Shown here in pieces: positions 1 through 11,040 of a stretch of 64,000 bases of DNA. Location: positions 35,101,836 to 35,165,835 of the forward strand of contig CM065381.1 of assembly GCA_033060915.1 (NCBI GenBank), read 5' to 3'. The position numbers were made by a program, and so were the translations under genes. The notes below the pieces were generated by a model that ran no database searches, was not told the origin of the DNA, and saw only the letters and a list, made by a program, of their open reading frames with translations. The stretch is from Euryodendron excelsum (taxonomy: Eukaryota; Streptophyta; Magnoliopsida; Ericales; Pentaphylacaceae). Position 1 is the stretch's first letter; every line of letters starts with the position of its first letter.

Positions 1-1697
1 TTTCCTAAAATTTCAAAATCTAAATCTTTCTAATTCGAATCCTTGCTAAACTTCTCTTTTCCTAAATCTTAAGTTTCTAAAACTTGAATATAAAAATCTT
101 TCCTAAATTTTAAAACTCAATTTCCACATCTTTCCTAACTCCACTCTTTCCTAATTCTACCCCTTTCCAAATCTTAACTTTCCAAATCTAAGTTTTCAAA
201 CCTTTCCTAAACTCAAACATTTCCTAATCTCAAGATCTTCCAAGACTTTAAAAATTTCTAAATCTTAAACTTTCTAAATTTCAAATCTTTCCAAATTTCA
301 AAACTTTCTAAACTCAAAGCTTTCTTATTTTCAAAACTTCCTTGTTTTCTAAATTTTCCAATTTTCAAAACTTCCCTATTTCAAAACATTCTAAATTCAA
401 AACTTTCCAATTTCAAAACTTTCTTAAAACGAAATGTTTCCTATTTTAAAACTTTCTTAATCCAACACTTTCCTAATTTCGAAACTTTCCTAATTTGAAA
501 ACTTTCCTAATTCAAAACTTTCTTAATTCGAAACTTTCCTAAAATGACACTTTCCTATTTCGAAACTTCCCTAATCCGAACTTTCCAAATTCAAACATTT
601 CCTAAATCCAATCTTTCCTAATCTCCTAAACCTTCCAAGTCGAGTCAAACCTTTTCTATGTCTCTTTCCTAAGTCTAGGTTTCTTAAACCTTCATCTTTC
701 TAAAACAAGTCTAAATCTTTCTTCCAAATTCTACCTTTTCAAATAAAAATCCATTCTCTTCTGTTCCAAAATTCTAAATTCCAATTTTAAATCTTCTATT
801 CCAAGTTCAATCTCTCAATCTTCCAATTCAATCTCTTTCTTCCAATCAACTCTTCTATTTTCAATCGGACTCTTGTCCGAACTACGACTGACCTGATTCC
901 TCCAAAAAGGATACGTAGGCAACCCTCATGAGTGCGGTCACAACTTTTTTCAAATTTCTATTTCCATATTTTTCAAAACTCAAATTTTATAATCTTTTCA
1001 AATTTCCAATCAATTTTCAAATTTTCAATTTCAAATCTCTATTTTCAATTCCCAAAATCTTCTTTCCAAATTCAAACTTCTATCTCTTCCTTTTCAAATC
1101 AAATCAAATCTCTTTTCAACTCTATTTCTAAATCAACTCTCTTCTATTGCACTTGTATATCATGCATCGTGTTAGTTTCTTTTCCAACATTGTTTTTCAA
1201 AGTGGATAGGATTGAACATTAATTAGTTAAAGACTCTCATAGGTGAATCTAGGGTAGATTGACATGTAGGTACCGAAAGGGCGGGGTAGGGTGATGGCTT
1301 AGCGTGTCTTCCTTACATGTAACCAACCTCCGAACCTAGATCACTGATTTCAAAAACTAAAACGGAGTTATTTTTCAAAAAAGGGCTAAATGTTTTCCAA
1401 AGGTTGCCAAACAACCTGTTTTTCTTAAAAACCCTCTTGTGGAGATATTTTTAAAATCGTTTTTCAAAAATCGTAAGTGTAGTTTTTGGATTATGCTTAG
1501 TTTTTAGGTGACCAAACTCACCTTAATCAAGTTAGGTAGCGACTCCAAATTGTTTTCAAAAGCCCTTTATTCAAATCAATTTTCAATTCAAACCTAGTTG
1601 CACTCATTCTTCTAGGAGGGTGAGTTCTAATGAGAGAGTACAGTATTTTTCCCGCTTGTGTGAGTATTCTTGGAATGCGAAAAATCTGGGCACGACA
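1..1697 (+). repeat. Tail of a + strand Ogre-type LTR
   Basis: This is the 3' part of an LTR homologous to 26600-28272 and 55400-56780. It has the long TTTCCTAA-rich pyrimidine stretch (1-850), then the block around TCGGACTCTTGTCCGAACTA, the inverted repeat near 1510-1540, and the terminus GGGCACGACA at 1688-1697. It ends abruptly where the minus-strand LTR of element Y resumes at 1698, so it was inserted into Y's 3' LTR. The left end is outside the window, so I cannot tell whether it is a solo LTR or part of a whole element. Short open frames within it are low-complexity and not genes. Confidence 0.85.
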
Positions 1698-2493
1698 GTA
1701 ACCTTTGGAAATATTTAAGCCCTTTTCAAAAATAACTCCATTTTAGTCTTTCAAAAACAGAAATCGATGGTCCGGGGGTTGGTTACATGTAGGGAAGATA
1801 TTCTAAAGATCATCACCTTACCCCACCCTTTCGGTACCTACATGTCTAATCACCCTTTGTTCACTCACTAGAATAACCGGTTACCATTGTCCACTTAATA
1901 TCCACTTTAGAACTTTGAAAAAGGGGTTTAGTCATCACTTTTTGGATGAATGATGCATGACACAAGTTTTGGAAAAAGTTTGAAAATAATAGGGGTTTGA
2001 AAGAGTTTGGAATAGAAACTTTGAATTGATTGTAATTTTGGAAAAGGGATTGGAGTTGAAATAAAAGTTATGACCGCACCATTTTAGGTTACCTACATAT
2101 CTCATTTGGCGAGAATCAGGTCATTCATAGTTCGGGCAAGAGCCCAATGGAAAATAGGTGCATTAGGGCCTTTGGAAGGTTTGAGGACACTTTGGGGTTT
2201 TTGAAAAAGTTTAAGACACTTTGAGGTCTTTGAAAAAGTTTAAGACACTTTGAGGTCTTTGAAAAAGTTTTAAGACACTTTGAGGTCTTGGAAGTTTTGA
2301 CTTGAAATTGAATGGTGAAGTGTTTTGAAAATGCTTTGGCATGACCCAAGAGAGCTTGAAAGTTTTTTTGCAGTCTTGTTTTGAAAACCTTGGAGGTGTG
2401 TTTTGATGAATTAATTTTTAGAAGTGGTTTTTGGAAATGGCTAAGGGTTTGTAATCCTAATATGGACAACCTTAGAGGTTGATCTTAATTTAT

Positions 2494-2548
2494 TACTTGT
2501 CCTTGGAATCTCTAACCATGAGGAGGCTAAGGAAACCTTAGATTTGTG
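2494..2548 (-). other. 24-7-24 stem-loop, diverged Y version
   Basis: Two 24-nt arms (2494-2517 and 2525-2548) flank the 7-nt loop ATGAGGA. The pairing is imperfect but the geometry matches the stem-loops in M-type LTRs. It lies in the transcribed part of the LTR, downstream of the TATA box at 4348-4355 on the minus strand. The function is unknown. Confidence 0.5.
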
Positions 2549-2879
2549 ACCTTTTGAAAACATTTTTGAAAATGTCTTGAAGATGGAGTGTTGGAACATT
2601 TGAAGAGTTTATGGAGTTGGTTTCTTTGAAATAAAGAGAGTAGGAGGTATTGGAGAAATAGGTTATGAGAATAGTTTAAAAATTGAATGATCTTTTGGAA
2701 AAGGGTTCAAGAGTTGGAACCTTGGAGTATACTAACTTAGGTTGGGTTGGCCTAGGGTTAGGGGTAACCTAAGGTTAACTAACTCAGGTTAGGTAAAATT
2801 AACCTAGGGTTAAGATGACCTATGGTTAACTAACTAAGGTTGGGTTAACCTAAAATTAGGATGACTTAGGGTTAGGTTA

Positions 2880-3100
2880 ACCTAAAGTGAATGAACTATG
2901 GTCAAGTTAACCTAGGGTTGGTGAACTAGGGTCAAGTTAACCTGTGGTTGGTGAACTAGGGTCAAGTTAATGTAGGGTTAGTCAACTAGGGTCAAGTTAA
3001 CCTAGGGTTGGTCAACTAGGGTCAAGTTAACCTAGGGTTAGTCAACTAGGGTCAAGTTATCCTAAGGTTAGACAACTAAGGTCAAGTTAACCTAGTTAGA
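2880..3100 (-). repeat. 30-bp tandem repeats in the Y 3' LTR
   Basis: A 30-bp unit containing CTAGGGTCAAGTTAACC is repeated about seven times, with related degenerate GGTTAACCTAGGGTT units back to about 2740. The same array occurs at 15080-15290 in the other Y LTR. The motif superficially resembles telomere repeat but is a separate 30-bp unit. A second short array (unit about 30 bp, AAGACACTTTGAGGTCTTTG) lies at 2186-2295. Confidence 0.85.
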
Positions 3101-4347
3101 TTGGAGAATGGCTTTGAAAATTGTTTTAATGCATTCTTGAAAAGAGTTTTGAAAAACAAAACATGTTATGCAAAGGACTTTGGTTGGCAATCTTTTTAAG
3201 ATCATTTCCACGAAAATTTTGACTCTAGTCAAGAGTATGGTTTGCATGGTTGGTGTTTGGAAACCATTCCAAGGGAGGTTTCCTCAATGGCCATCATAAC
3301 CTTTATCTTGACAAGAGAGGAGGTTTCAAAAATCAACATAATGATGACAATTTCTGGAAAATCATTTTTGATGCAAAGATGGATAGAATGCATTTTTGAA
3401 AATCATATTTTGTGAGGGATTTTGAAAACCACTTTTCAAGGGAATCATTCCATCAAGAGAGGGTTCGTATGACCAAACAAAAGAGAGGCCACTCAAGGGA
3501 GGGTTCCATAGGGCCATTCCAACCACTACACTTGAAAGAATGAAAATCTTGAAAATTAGAGAAATGGAAAGCAACCTTTATACAAGTTAAAATATAATAA
3601 TGCCAAAATGAGAGTTAGGGGGCTAGTAGGGGCTCTTCTAAGGCATAATTTCTAAGGTCCCATCCTAAGCTTCAAGGAGCCAACTCTTAGAATAATTTTT
3701 GAAAGAAATGTAGAACTTGAAAATGGCATAAAATTAAGAACAATGCAAGCATTGTGGAATATGACAATAAGCATAAAATGAAGCCAAGCATACGAGACAT
3801 GATCAAAATAGTAATATGTAAGGGGTCATGATTTAGATACAAGACTTTTAGGCTACACCACATAAACAAGGGGCTTTTAGGCCATGCCATCTTAAATTAG
3901 GCTAGTGAGAGGTCTCCCTACATGGGGGCTCTCACTTGCTTTCCTCTAGGCATGATCTAAGAGCCCTCTTGGCTCAAGCATGCAAGAAAGGGGGGTTGAA
4001 GATGGGGATTAAAATAGAGAATAGCCCAAGTAGGCTAGGGGAGAGAAGAGAAAAGTGGGGGAGAGCACAAATGTAAAAGGGATACCACCTTTTAACTTCA
4101 ACACACTTGTAGTCTTCAATGGATGTCTTGATTGGAGCTTGAGTGACTTCAAGAAGGCTTGAGAGGTTAGAGTGGAGTGTGTAAGTGTGCATGAGGCCTT
4201 GTATGTGGAATGTATAGGCTTGAAAGGGGTAGAATCTAGCCTAAGTGTTGGAGGGGTGGAATATGTGTGGAGATTCAAGGTTCTGAATCAATTTCAGCAG
4301 GGCTTCGCATCAATTTTCAGTGCTTGAATACACAATGGGGGTTCTGG

Positions 4348-4394
4348 TATTTATAAGCAAAATTTTTTGACACTGGCGCATGTAGTACATGCGC
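4348..4394 (-). promoter_or_regulatory. TATA-like box with upstream palindrome, Y 3' LTR
   Basis: TATAAATA (minus strand, 4355-4348) is a good plant TATA box. About 20 bp upstream is GCGCATGTAGTACATGCGC (4376-4394), an inverted repeat of 9-bp arms around one base. The other Y LTR has the same palindrome at 16572-16590. This marks the likely Y LTR promoter; use is inferred. Confidence 0.65.
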
Positions 4395-5599
4395 GGGTGC
4401 TATTCCATTAGGAAAATGCCACGTGGCACCTAGTGTACTGGTTAAATCTCGACGGTTGATCGAAATTTGGTCGATCTGATCAAAATTTGGCACATGTAGC
4501 ATACGCTCCATCACCGGGAAGGTTCGTTCAAACTTTGCCTCGATAATTGAGTCAATTGGGAAGGTTTCAGGGGAATCGGTCGTACTTGGGATGTTCTCCC
4601 GGGGCCTTCAGTGAACTTTCATGTTTTCAAAAAGTTTGAATTATGTTTGGAGGTGAGTGATATTGTCTTGGGAAGTGTGCCAAAAAGGCCACTTTTGCGG
4701 AGCGTCTGTGATGCGCTCCGGGGGTGTTTGAAAGTGGTTGTTTTTGTTTCGTGTGATCGAGGCCTTCGAGAAGCGATCTATTCGATTAGACTGTACCGAT
4801 GGAAAATACCCTAGAACTACTTTCAAAAATTCCCAAACTTATGCATTTCTTAAGTTGTTTGACGGTGCGTTTTGATTTGGGAATTGGAGAAAAAGTCAAT
4901 CTTGGCGGAGCATCTGTGAGACGCTCTAGGGGTTGCTGAAAGTTATAGTTTTCATACCGTACGATGGAGGGCTTTGGCATATCGATGGAAAGATCTATTG
5001 ACAATCTTTCGAGAATTCCCTAATTTACGCATTTCTCAAGTCAGTTGACTATGAGTTATAATCAGGGAATCGGGGAAAAAGACAATCTGGGCGGAGCGTC
5101 TGCGAGACGCTCCAAGGAAGTTTTATCGAGTCGTGTGAGTTTAGTGTCGTAGGGTCCTCCTTGGGTTAAACAAGGGCGTGTGGTGACACCCTCTACTCGA
5201 AATCCCAAGGTCGGTGCTGTTTCGGGGCATATTTGGGTTTCTAAGGGCAAAATGGTCATTTTGACTAGGGTTGGCCTGAAATGGTCAGGAATGATTTGGT
5301 ATGTTGTGTTAAGTGTGTAGGGTTGTTCAGGGATGATTTTAGGAGAGTCTTTTACCATTCGGCATGGTTTGCGCAGTGTTGAGGTGTTTAGAGGAAAAAT
5401 TGTCATTTTGACCGGAGTGGGCCGGAATAGGATTGAATTTGGACTAAATGGCGTGCGGGGGACGCCTAATGGTTTAACAACATTTTGGTAGGATGCACTT
5501 ATCATTTTGAGGGATTTTGAACTTTTCCAAAACGTGCCTAGAGGCCCAAAGGGCAGGTTTGGTCATTTTTCACTGAGTCGGCCTAGCAGGCGCCGGTGT

Positions 5600-5960
5600 T
5601 GACCTAGGTGTTGGTTCCCAAGACCCTCTGGTCTCTAAGAACGCCCCGTCTTAGAGAACTACCTGTAAACGTGGTGTTGGTTCCTAAGAACGCCTGATCT
5701 TAGAAAGCTACCTGGAAGGGTGGTATTGGTCTTTGAGAACACCCGGTCTCAGAGAACTACCAAATGACGGACATTCTACGTTGGCGGGCTAGCAGGCGCC
5801 AGAAGTGAACCGTCTAGAATTTGATGAGGTGTTGGTCCCCGAGATCGCCTGATCCCGGGAAGCTAACTAGTTGACGTTGGTTTTTGAGACCGCCTAGTCC
5901 CGAAAGCTACCTGGAATAATGGTGCTTATGGCTCCAGCGGGTTCTTATGGGCTCGAGAAG
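5600..5960 (-). repeat. U3 array of hairpin repeats, Y 3' LTR
   Basis: Degenerate ~55-bp units of the form GAGACCGCCCGGTCTC / TCAGAGAACTACC are repeated about six times. Each unit can fold on itself because the GGTCTC-like and GAGACC-like segments are complementary. The matching array is at 17840-18190 in the 5' LTR. Nearby (5248-5263) is the palindrome CAAAATGGTCATTTTG, which recurs in the other LTRs. Confidence 0.7.
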
Positions 5961-6080
5961 CGATCAGTTGGTTGGATTGGAGATTGTAAGGCTCATCTTG
6001 AACCTGTATGTGGTATGATGTTAGAAACCGAACCCGGTTAGGCCGGAGATTGCCGAGTGGGCAAAAATGGGGTGCTTACA

Positions 6081-6100
6081 GCTGCCCCTTTTTTTCTGTC
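6081..6100 (-). promoter_or_regulatory. Polypurine tract of element Y
   Basis: On the minus strand the 20 nt before the 3' LTR include AAAAAAAGGGGCAGC, directly abutting the LTR start TGTAAGC. It is the expected plus-strand DNA primer site for reverse transcription. Equivalent tracts precede the 3' LTRs of M and X. Confidence 0.75.
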
Positions 6101-6389
6101 TTTGTTTGTCGAAGGTAGAAAAATAATAAGGAAGGATTCCATGTTGACTGCGAGGCAATCGGAGGGATCAGAGTGGTTGGAATTTGGAATTTTGAGTTTT
6201 GAAAACTAGATTGTTTGAATTTTGGAATTTTGAAAACTCGATTTTGAAATTTTTCCTGAACCGACATTCCGACCAATGGAATGACACTCGTTTAGGGAGA
6301 TTCAAGATTTTTGAACTTTGAAAAGGATTTTTTTTTTAAATGATTTTGAAATGACCTTCTGTAATTGTGGGATTTGGAAAACTTTTAAA

Positions 6390-7150
6390 GCTTGGAATGA
6401 AACCTTTGAGGAAAAAGGTTTGAAAACCTAAAATTCGATTTTGGAATTAAACTTTTGTGGAGAAAGTTCTGAAAACCCAAAAACTTTTTTGATAGTACAC
6501 TTTTTGAGGCAAAAACTTGAAAACTTGAGATTTTGGAAGTTGAGCTTTTTGAGGCGAAAGCTAGAAAATTCAAAATTTTGAAAGTTGAGCTTTTTGAGGT
6601 GAAGCTAGAAAACCTGGAATTTTGCAAAGTTAAGCTTTTTGAGGCGAAAGCTAGAGAACCTAGACTTTGAAAATTGACCTTTTTGAGGCGAAAGCTAGAA
6701 AACCCGAAATTTTAAAAATTAAGCTTTTTGAGGCAAAAGCTAGAAAACCCTAAATTTTGCAAATTTAAGCTTTTTGAGGTGAAAGCTAAAAAAACCCGAG
6801 ATTTTTGGAAAGCGGAGCTTTTGAAGGAGAAAGCTCGAGAAACCTAAAAAGATGTTTTAAAAATGGAGCTTTTGAAGGAGAAAGCTCGAGAAACCCGAAA
6901 ATTTTGGAGAGCTAGGCTTTTGAGACGAAAGCCTGAAAACCCAGAATTCTTTTGAAAAACAGAGCTTTTGAAGGAAAAAGCCCGAGAAACCCGATAAAAT
7001 TTTTTTGAGATTGACCTTTTTGAAGGAAAAAGTTTTTGGAAAACCCGAGAAAAGATTCGAAGTCAAACCTTTTAAAGGGAAAAGTTAAAAAACCTAGAGG
7101 GTATTTTTGAAATCAAACTTTTTGAAGGGGAAAGTTAGAAAACCTAGAAA
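6390..7150 (-). repeat. ~45-bp tandem repeats, Y 3' interior
   Basis: Roughly 15 degenerate copies of a ~45-bp unit with the core AGCTTTTTGAGGCGAAAGCT followed by AGAAAACCC. Each core is an inverted repeat (AGCTTT...AAAGCT), so every unit could form a small hairpin. No coding sequence is supported; the open frames here come from low-complexity sequence. Confidence 0.8.
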
Positions 7151-7259
7151 GGTGAAAACCATTTGATGGGGATTCATTTGAACTCAAAATTCAGAAACTA
7201 CTAAATTTTTTTTATGAGGGTTAGAAAACTTGTTTTGACTTGAAACTTGGGAACTCTTG

Positions 7260-7680
7260 AAGATAAAATGTATAGAAAATTCATTTTCACTCTGAACTTT
7301 CGATTTCTTTTAGAAAGAAAAACATATAGGAAATTCGTTTTGCCTTGACACCTGAATATTTGAAGGCAAAATGTTTAGAAAATTCATTTTGACTTGAAGC
7401 TTGAACCTTTGAAAGTTTTTTATCGGGAATTTTTCTCTTTGAAATTGAATTGAATTTCGAAGTTGAAACTTTTGGTGGAATTTTTTTTTTTAATGTGAAA
7501 ATTGATTTTGACTTTTGAAATAAAGCAACAGTTTTGATCTTTTGAATTTGAAACCTTTTGTAGAAATAGTTTTGAAAGCTTTTGAAATTGACTTTGGAAT
7601 TTGGAAGTCTTTGTAGACAAAACCTTGAGGATTTTTTAAACTGAATTTTGAATTTAAAAGAAAGCAAGGGCTTTTGTTTT
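7260..7680 (-). repeat. AAAATGT-TAGAAAATTC repeats, Y 3' interior
   Basis: About five degenerate copies of a ~60-bp unit built around TAGAAAATTCATTTTGACTT. The same unit occurs at 58670-58960 in element X, inside the presumed intron of X's antisense gene. In Y, no counterpart of the flanking first exon or mobile-domain exon is visible nearby. Confidence 0.65.
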
Positions 7681-8052
7681 TAAAGTTGATTTTGAGACAA
7701 TTCGGTTGGAATTATATATACCTGGGCTTTACCTTGAAGCTTTGGAGATGGTTGAGCCTGTGGAATCATCAGAGACTATTCCGTGCTTGTAATTCTTATG
7801 TCTCGGAGCTTGAAAAGGGGGACATTTGTGCCCTCCTGGATTGAGATTTCTTAAGATTGGAATACTCAGTGTTTGCTTGATTGTCGGGTTTTGCTTTTAT
7901 GGGCAAAATAGGATTTTTGCTGACGTAGCTTCTGAGAGGTGGTTCAAGATTGATATCCTGAAACTGAGTCTTCTTGAGCCGTCTGACGGAATGCTGCTTC
8001 TCTGGGGAGGTTCAAGGTTGATATTTGCTTTTAAAGAGGAGAGCTCGAAAAT
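7681..8052 (-). other. Unique spacer in Y interior
   Basis: There is no coding sequence or clear repeat here. The phrase TGCTTGTAATTCTTATG (about 7787-7803) resembles short blocks in Z (about 20030-20050) and at 8432-8450, suggesting an old duplicated module. Otherwise I see nothing recognisable. Confidence 0.4.
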
Positions 8053-8425
8053 ATGATCTGCTTTTTCGAAGGAAGCTTTGAAACCCAATCTGCTTTTTTT
8101 TTTTTGGAGAAAGCTCTAAAACTCAATTTGCTTTTTTGGAGGAAGCTTGAAACCCAATCTACTTTTTCGAGGGAAGCTCTGAAACTCAAATCTGCTTTTT
8201 CGGAGGAACCTCTAAAACCCAAATCTATTTTTTTGAGGGAAGCTTTGAAACCTAATTTGCTTTTTCGGAAAAAGCTTGGAAACCTGATCCGCTTTTTCGA
8301 GGGAAGCTCTGAAACCCAATCTGCTTTTTCGGAGGAAGCTCTGAAACCCAATCTGCTTTTTCGAGGGAAGCTCAAAAACCCAAATATGCTTTTTTGGAGG
8401 AAACTCTGAAACCCAATCTTTGCTG
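8053..8425 (-). repeat. 32-bp tandem repeats, open on both strands
   Basis: About eleven copies of a 32-bp unit such as CTTTTTCGAGGGAAGCTCTG plus AAACCCAAT. Because 32 is not a multiple of three, successive units are read in rotating frames, yet long frames stay open on both strands (a 118-codon + frame, 8053-8409, and a 200-codon minus frame, 8633-8031). The open frames look like a by-product of a stop-poor unit rather than a gene. Confidence 0.8.
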
Positions 8426-9000
8426 ATATAAGGGATTTGCTTGTAGTTCTTTTGTCTTGAATGTTGGAGAAGATGACTTTTGCTACTTCTTGGATTGAGA
8501 TTTTTGGAGAGTAATGTTCCTTCGATGTGTTAATTGTTAACTTTATCCTCTGGCTGGCAGGGCGGAATTCTGGGTGAGGTATTTCCTCGGGTTCTTGAAT
8601 TTGGTTTTGGAGGTGGTGAGGCCTCCTTTTCAAAGGTTTGAGGTATTCAGAAGGTCGAACATCTATAGGTCAGTTTTCCTTGAGTGGATCAACTAGTTTG
8701 CAATTGAATGGGAGGTGTAGGGTGGGTCGTTGCCCTAGTTTTTATGATTCGAAGAGGTCGAGTCTGGTTGGCATTAACTGGGGTAGTCGAGGGTGATTCA
8801 GTTCCCCACTCTCTGTTTCTTGTTGTCTATGGATGACAATTCGGGTTTTCTAGGGTGTACGCCATTTCCGTTGCAGAATGTTTAGATTCTAGACGATAGA
8901 CTTTCCGGAATGTTGTGCTTCGGCTTCGGAATACCTTTTCTTTTGTAATCACCTGAACATTTGTCAGTGTATTTTGTTAGACATGTTGTTTGGCATATAC
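8426..9000 (-). other. Conserved pol-less interior block (Y copy)
   Basis: Non-repetitive sequence with no intact ORF. The segment 8620-8880 matches, in inverted order, 19620-19925 in fragment Z, and 8690-8870 matches about 60700-60800 in element X. It therefore defines a homologous block shared by three pol-less copies, lying just upstream (in element sense) of the 32-bp array in Y. Confidence 0.6.
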
Positions 9001-9019
9001 TGTATAAGTCCACCATAGG

Positions 9020-9840
9020 TTAAAATGAATGCACATCATACTTTTGGATGAATGCACAGGTTGATACACGAGGAAATGAATGCATATCATACTTTTTTAT
9101 GAATGCGTAAGGATAGAATTAAACGTATGTCATGTTTTTTTTTTTTTTTGATTGGATGTTTATGCAGGGATGGAATTTAATGGATGTCATGCTTTTGGAT
9201 GAACGCACAGAGATGGATTTTGAATGCATGCCATACTTTTTTATGAATGCGCGGAGATAAATTTTTTTAACCCACGTTATACTTCTTGATGAATGCACAA
9301 ACATGAATGAAATTGAATGCACATCATACTTTTTTATGAATGCACAGAGATGGATGTTGAATGCATGTCATACTTTTTGATAAATACACGTAAATGAAAT
9401 TGAATGCACATCATACTTTTTGATGAATGCACAGATGTGAATTTTGAATGCATGTCATACTTTTTGATAAATGCTTGAACATGAATGACATTGAATGTAC
9501 ATCATGCTTTTTGATGAATGCACATATATGGATTTTGAATGCATGTCATACTTTTTGATGAATGCATGAACAAATATGGTTTCTACAGGAATTAGAATAA
9601 ATGCTTGTCATGTAAGTGAATACAAGTATGGAAATGAATGCATATGTTTAATGTATGGAATGGAATTTAATGCATATCATACTTTTTGATGAATGCATGA
9701 ATATGTATGGTTTATATGGGAATTGAAATGAATGCATGCCATACTTTTTGATTAATGCTCAAATCTGTACAGAAGTTGAATTGAATGCATGTCATGCTTT
9801 TTTTTATGAATGCATATATAGATGGAAATGGACGTATGTC
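9020..9840 (-). repeat. GAATGCATGTCATAC tandem repeats
   Basis: About fifteen degenerate copies of a 44-60 bp unit with the core GAATGCATGTCATACTTTTT followed by GATGAATGCAC. A shorter version occurs in element X at about 60890-61250 and a remnant in Z near 19400. No protein is supported. Confidence 0.85.
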
Positions 9841-11040
9841 TTGGGGGTTGCCCTAGGGTTCATGTTTAGTTATGAGCATCATATCTTAAGATCAGGCAGT
9901 CTTTTGAACTTTTATTCTCCTTCTCGGAATTCTCCTTTCTAATTCTGCCTTTTTCTTGCCAGGATGTGATAACACTTGCACCTTCTCAGAGATTCGATCC
10001 ATTGACTCGTTCTCCCTCTCTCTCTTTTATTGAAAAGGAAAACTTTTTTGAGTGATGGCCGATATTGCCATTTTGGCAAAGCAACAAGTAGTTTCTGTCC
10101 TTAGTTCGGGAAGACTTTGAAAGCTATAAAAAGTGCAAGAAAGCCCAAAGTTTTTTTTTTTTTGTAGAACCATTAAGCTTTTCAAATTATGAGAGCCCTA
10201 TAAAGACATGATCAATCAATGTAGGGCAAATATAGATTCATGAATATCAAGATGCAGCTTAGCTTGAAGAGATCAACATCAAATATGCACGAAACCACAC
10301 GAAACAAGCAGAATTGGTCGTGAGATGATTAAGACCATATTAGTGACAATGTATCTATGTAGGTGTGAACTTCACAAAGACTAATGAGAATATAGGCCTT
10401 GGGCGTGATCTAGTACAGCACAATAGTTTACGGATTATCACACCTAGAAGTCAAACCTGTTTCATCCCATGCTCTTTTTTCTTGTTTTTTTTTTTTTTTG
10501 GTGGAAGTTCAACCCAATCTCTCCAATGATGGAAATACATAAATGTAAAGTATGGCGGCTTTCACACACATGTGCAGGTAGCCTCCTCCTCTTGTCACAT
10601 AACAATGGTAGTTGCACTCAGACTCACTGGTAGCCCTTTCCATAAGTGATGAGAGAGGGAATCGACAAAAGGTCAATCTATGTGTGAGACAATCCGCAAG
10701 TATTTAACCTATTTAAAATAGATCGTAAAGGCGGATTTCATATTCTAAGAAGTCTCAAGAAGTGTGCGTTAAGTTGAACATGAATCACCAATATTGTAAA
10801 GATCATCAAAACCATTAACTCATATTTACGCAAGTGATCATGCACACGAGATTCAACCTCAAACAAGCATGCACATCAATCTGTTCATAATTGAATATTT
10901 GCCCTAGTGATTGTGCACGTGTAGGACAAACACTATAAAAAAAAAAATTTATTTTGGTTTTTCTAATTTTTTTCAAAGATTCAATCAACCCGGACTTTCC
11001 ATTGTGTTAATCTTCCTTTTGAAGGTGTAGCTACTTGTTG
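9841..11040 (-). other. Interior block shared with Z and X
   Basis: It is inverted-homologous to 18343-19440 (fragment Z) over about 1.1 kb, and 9841-10050 also matches X at about 61260-61500. It contains poly-T/poly-A tracts and no conserved ORF. Because it forms a large inverted repeat with Z, about 7.4 kb apart, it could in principle fold back or recombine. Confidence 0.7.

Larger units (their letters stand above)
1698..6080 (-). repeat. 3' LTR of element Y (truncated)
   Basis: It aligns throughout with 13862-18342. On the minus strand it starts TGTAAGCACCCC (6080 downward), next to a polypurine tract. It lacks the last ~285 bp of the LTR because a + strand LTR is inserted at 1697/1698. 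It contains U3 tandem palindromes (5600-5960), a TATA-like box with an upstream palindrome (4348-4394), a run of ~30-bp repeats (2880-3100) and a stem-loop (2494-2548). Short ORFs inside are not conserved coding sequence. Confidence 0.85.

Noticed and set aside
928..1222. Overlapping 67- and 96-codon + frames
   Set aside because: They are in the low-complexity U5 part of an LTR, Phe/Ser/Leu-rich from TTTC-type words, and not conserved between LTR copies.
2740..3110. Telomere-like GGTTAGGG/CCTAGGGTTAA array
   Set aside because: The true period is 30 bp and it is present in both Y LTRs; not TTTAGGG telomere repeat.
8031..8633. 200-codon minus-strand ORF
   Set aside because: About two thirds is the 32-bp array; no domain, and the frame overlaps an open frame on the other strand.
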